Positions 61,373-64,000 of a DNA stretch of 64,000 nucleotides are shown in pieces (position 1 is the first letter of the stretch; each line of letters begins with the position of its first letter). Source of the stretch: CAVSPO01 sp963730005 (lineage in GTDB: Bacteria > Actinomycetota > Actinomycetes > Propionibacteriales > Propionibacteriaceae); the NCBI GenBank assembly GCA_963730005.1, contig CAVSPO010000015.1, positions 1-64,000 of the forward strand, written 5' to 3'. The translations under genes were made by a program, and so were the position numbers. The notes beneath the pieces are model-generated. The model was not told the origin of the DNA and searched no databases. It saw only the letters and a program-made list of their open reading frames with translations.

Positions 61373-64000
61373 CTAGCTGCAGCCGCTGGTCGCACCACAG
61401 CCTTCACAGACGTAGCAGGAGCCACTTGGCCGCATCTTGGTGCCGCAGGTGAGGCACAGCGGGGCGTCCACCTCGCGCCCCGTCATGGCCTCCATCAGCT
61501 CGGCGCTGGTGCGGGCATGCGCAGCGTCGTGGTCGTACCTCGGCGGGTCGAGCGAGATCAGGCTCGGCTGGATGGGCCCGCCGGCGTCCACGTGCACGTT
61601 GTCCCCCGCATCGTTCTTGAGCTGCTGGCTCTCGGGTAGGGCAGCCTCTTCCTCTTCAGACAGGTACGAGCCGGTCTCGACGTAATGGGCTCGCTCTGCG
61701 GCGGTCCAGATCCCCAGCTCGCCACGCTCGTCGAAGCTCAGGTAGTCCAGGGCCAGCCGCCGGAAGATGTAGTCCATGATCGACTGGGCGATCCGGATGT
61801 CCGGGTCGTCGGTCATGCCTGCAGGTTCGAACTTCAAGTTGGTGAACTTCTGCACGAAGCTCTCCAGCGGCACGCCGTACTGCAGGCCGATGGAAACGGC
61901 GATCGAGAAGGCATCCATCACGCCGGACAAGGTCGAGCCCTGCTTGCCCAGCTTCAGGAAGACCTCACCCAGACGCCCATCGTCGTAGGCACCCGAGGTC
62001 ATGTAGCCCTCGGCACCACCGACAGCGAAACTCGTGGTCCTGCTGTTGCGCGACTTGGGCAGGCGCTTGCGGCGCGGACGGTACTCGACACGGACTTCAG
62101 GAGCGGGCGTCTCGGTCTTCTCCGCCTTGCCTGCCTGCTTGTTGCCAACCGACAGCGGCTGACCCACCTTGCAGTTGTCCCGGTAAACGGCCAGGGCCTT
62201 CAACCCGAACTCCCAGCCCTTCCAGTACACGTCTGCAATGTCGTCAACCGTCGCTTCCTCAGGCAGGTTCACGGTCTTGCTGATGGCACCCGAGAGGAAA
62301 GGCTGCACGGCCGCCATCATGCGGACATGCCCCAAGGGCGCGATGCTGCGCACGCCCATGGCGGTGTCGAACACCAGGTAGTGCTCCGGCTTCAGGCCAG
62401 GGGCATCCACCACGTTGCCCTTGTCTGCGATGTGCTGGATGATCTGGCGACTCGTTTCCTCGTCATAGCCCAAGTTCTTCAAGGCTCGCGGAATGGTCTG
62501 GTTGACGATCTGCATGGAACCCCCGCCGACCAACTTCTTGAACTTGACCAGACTGAAGTCGGGCTCGATGCCGGTGGTGTCGCAGTCCATCATGAAGCCG
62601 ATGGTGCCGGTGGGCGCCAGCACAGAGGCCTGAGCGTTGCGGAAGCCGTACTCGCCTCCCAGTTTGAGGACCTGGTCCCACTCCTTGGTGGCCGCCTTCT
62701 GCACGGCACCGTCGACACCGTTGGAGGTGCGCAACGCATCGTTTGCTGCTTGGTGCTTGCGCATCACCCGCTGGTGTGCCGCGGCATTGAGGGCGAATTT
62801 GTCGTAAGGACCCACCACGCCGGCCAGCTCCGCCGAACGGCGGTAGGCGGCGCCTGTCATCAGCGAAGTGATGGCGCCGGCCAGCGACCGCCCGGCATCG
62901 GAGTCGTATCCCTTGCCCAGAGCCATCAGCAATGCACCCAGATTGGCGTAACCGATGCCCAGTTGACGGAAGGCGCGCGTGTTCTCGGCAATGGGGTCAG
63001 TCGGGAAATCCGCGAAGCAAATCGAGATGTCCATGGCGGTGATGATCAGTTCCACAGCGCGAGTGAACCGCTCTGCGTCGAAAGTGTCGTCGTCGCGGAG
63101 GAACTTGAGCAGGTTGAGGCTGGCCAGGTTGCATGAAGAGTTGTCGACGCTCATGTACTCCGAGCAGGGGTTGGACGCGTTGATGCGGCCTGACTCGGGG
63201 GTGGTGTGCCAGTCGTTGATGGTGTCGTCGTACTGGATGCCGGGATCGGCGCACTCCCACGCCGCGCGAGCGATCTTGCCGAACAGCTCCTTGGCTTGCA
63301 CCGTTTCGATGACACGGCCGTCAGTGCGGGCCACCAGATCGAAGGTGCTGTCTTCCCGGACCGCGCGCATGAAATCGTCGCTCACCCGGACCGAGTTGTT
63401 CGCGTTCTGGTACTGCACGGAGGTGCTGTCACGCCCGCCCAGGTCCATGTCGAACCCAGCATCGCGAAGCACCCGGATCTTGTCCTCCTCGCGCGCCTTG
63501 GTGTCGATGAACTCCACGATGTCGGGGTGGTCGATGTCCAGCACCACCATCTTCGCGGCTCTCCGGGTGGCGCCGCCCGACTTGATCGTGCCGGCGGACG
63601 CGTCCGCGCCACGCATGAAGGAGACAGGGCCGGAGGCCGTACCACCGCTGGATCGCAGCAACTCCTTCGAGGACCGAATCCGCGACAGGTTGAGACCGGC
63701 ACCCGAGCCGCCCTTGAAGATCAGGCCCTCTTCCCGGTACCAGTTCAGGATCGATTCCATCGAGTCATCCACACTCAGGATGAAGCAGGCACTGACCTGC
63801 TGAGGGCTGGAGGTGCCCACATTGAACCAGACCGGGGAGTTGAAGCTGAAGTACTGGTGCAACAGCAGCCACGTCAGTTCGTCACTGAACACATCGGCTT
63901 CCTGAGCACTGGCGAAGTAGCCGTGCTGCTGACCGGCTTCCGTGTAGATCCTCACGACACGGGAGATCAACGTTCGAAGGCTGTCCTCACGCGCCGGAGT
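61373..64000 (-). CDS. nrdJ: Vitamin B12-dependent ribonucleotide reductase NrdJ (5' end off window)
   Basis: Class II adenosylcobalamin-dependent reductase converting ribonucleotides to deoxyribonucleotides without oxygen. About 875 residues visible, reading through to the window edge (N-terminal edge TPAREDSLRTLISRVV). Active-site regions: QVSACFILSVDDSMESI (first Cys), GGATRRAAKMVVLD, and NPCSEYMSVDNSSCNLASLN with the NPCSE loop. The C-terminal zinc ribbon CLTCGTKMRPSGSCYVCEGC is where the regenerating thiols lie. The Crp-like gene is its convergent neighbour. Confidence 0.96.
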   Translation of the reverse strand, partial: TPAREDSLRTLISRVVRIYTEAGQQHGYFASAQEADVFSDELTWLLLHQYFSFNSPVWFNVGTSSPQQVSACFILSVDDSMESILNWYREEGLIFKGGSGAGLNLSRIRSSKELLRSSGGTASGPVSFMRGADASAGTIKSGGATRRAAKMVVLDIDHPDIVEFIDTKAREEDKIRVLRDAGFDMDLGGRDSTSVQYQNANNSVRVSDDFMRAVREDSTFDLVARTDGRVIETVQAKELFGKIARAAWECADPGIQYDDTINDWHTTPESGRINASNPCSEYMSVDNSSCNLASLNLLKFLRDDDTFDAERFTRAVELIITAMDISICFADFPTDPIAENTRAFRQLGIGYANLGALLMALGKGYDSDAGRSLAGAITSLMTGAAYRRSAELAGVVGPYDKFALNAAAHQRVMRKHQAANDALRTSNGVDGAVQKAATKEWDQVLKLGGEYGFRNAQASVLAPTGTIGFMMDCDTTGIEPDFSLVKFKKLVGGGSMQIVNQTIPRALKNLGYDEETSRQIIQHIADKGNVVDAPGLKPEHYLVFDTAMGVRSIAPLGHVRMMAAVQPFLSGAISKTVNLPEEATVDDIADVYWKGWEFGLKALAVYRDNCKVGQPLSVGNKQAGKAEKTETPAPEVRVEYRPRRKRLPKSRNSRTTSFAVGGAEGYMTSGAYDDGRLGEVFLKLGKQGSTLSGVMDAFSIAVSIGLQYGVPLESFVQKFTNLKFEPAGMTDDPDIRIAQSIMDYIFRRLALDYLSFDERGELGIWTAAERAHYVETGSYLSEEEEAALPESQQLKNDAGDNVHVDAGGPIQPSLISLDPPRYDHDAAHARTSAELMEAMTGREVDAPLCLTCGTKMRPSGSCYVCEGCGATSGCS

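Noticed and set aside
61685..63136. 483-aa frame antisense to nrdJ
   Set aside because: Same reason: codon-bias shadow of a well-conserved gene.

Overview
The window is about 64 kb of high-GC, gene-dense DNA from an actinobacterium. Evidence for this is the pervasive GC-ending codons, GTG starts, many apparently leaderless genes with TAnnnT -10 boxes 6-8 nt before the start codon, and families largely confined to Actinomycetota (UPF0182, PPA1309, DUF3052, DUF3107, DUF6912, Rv3235, Rv3196-like, AdnAB, UvrD2). The PPA1309-family gene and a tmRNA tag ending DFALAA lean towards Propionibacteriaceae, but that is inference. No insertion sequence, phage gene, CRISPR array or rRNA was seen. It looks like core chromosome.

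Layout. 0-2.2 kb: a peptide/nickel-type ABC permease (cut by the window edge) and its lipoprotein binding protein. 2.3-2.5 kb: initiator tRNA-Met with promoter and an unusual hairpin. 2.6-6.5 kb: a CBM48-like protein with a histone-H1-like tail, a NUDIX hydrolase and a pair of M16 peptidases. 6.5-15 kb: a conserved actinobacterial block (UPF0182, PPA1309, PDZ/Lon-like S16 protease, Zincin_2, YgjP-type metallopeptidase, a DUF5679 zinc ribbon and an E1/TOMM-like protein). 15-33.6 kb: a DNA-repair island with UvrD2, RecC-RecB-RecD, NudC, AdnB-AdnA and an alkyltransferase-like protein. 33.8-38.9 kb: cold-shock protein, PP2C phosphatase, DUF3107, MiaE-like ferritin-fold protein, DEAD-box RNA helicase and TrpRS. 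39-42.3 kb: PHP phosphoesterase, DUF2505, Ku, DUF6912 and Rv3235-family. 42.3-47.5 kb: SecA, hibernation factor HPF, ComF and YqgE. 47.6-53.9 kb: the tmRNA/SmpB/M23/FtsX/FtsE/RF2/tRNA-Val block. 54-58 kb: Hsp20 with two HAIR operators, DUF3052 and pyruvate dehydrogenase E1. 58-64 kb: a KdgK-like kinase, a PucR/FasR-like regulator, a Crp/Fnr regulator and class II ribonucleotide reductase NrdJ, truncated at the right edge.

How the genes work together. Two complete double-strand-end resection machines (RecBCD and AdnAB) lie within 16 kb, with UvrD2 beside them and Ku 7-8 kb further on. RecCBD sits exactly between uvrD2 and nudC, genes that are near neighbours in mycobacteria. Translation rescue and quality control are grouped (ssrA, smpB, prfB, hpf). 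FtsEX lies next to its likely periplasmic M23 partner. Most convergent pairs either overlap or abut, or share one strong bidirectional hairpin.

I found no clearly new multi-gene system. The most interesting leads are the RecBCD/AdnAB co-localisation, the recurrent leaderless promoter geometry (including both sides of the uvrD2/recC divergence), the twin HAIR elements at hsp20, a duplicated hairpin arm after the initiator tRNA, and the peptidase-rich block containing the small four-Cys DUF5679 protein beside an E1/TOMM-like protein.
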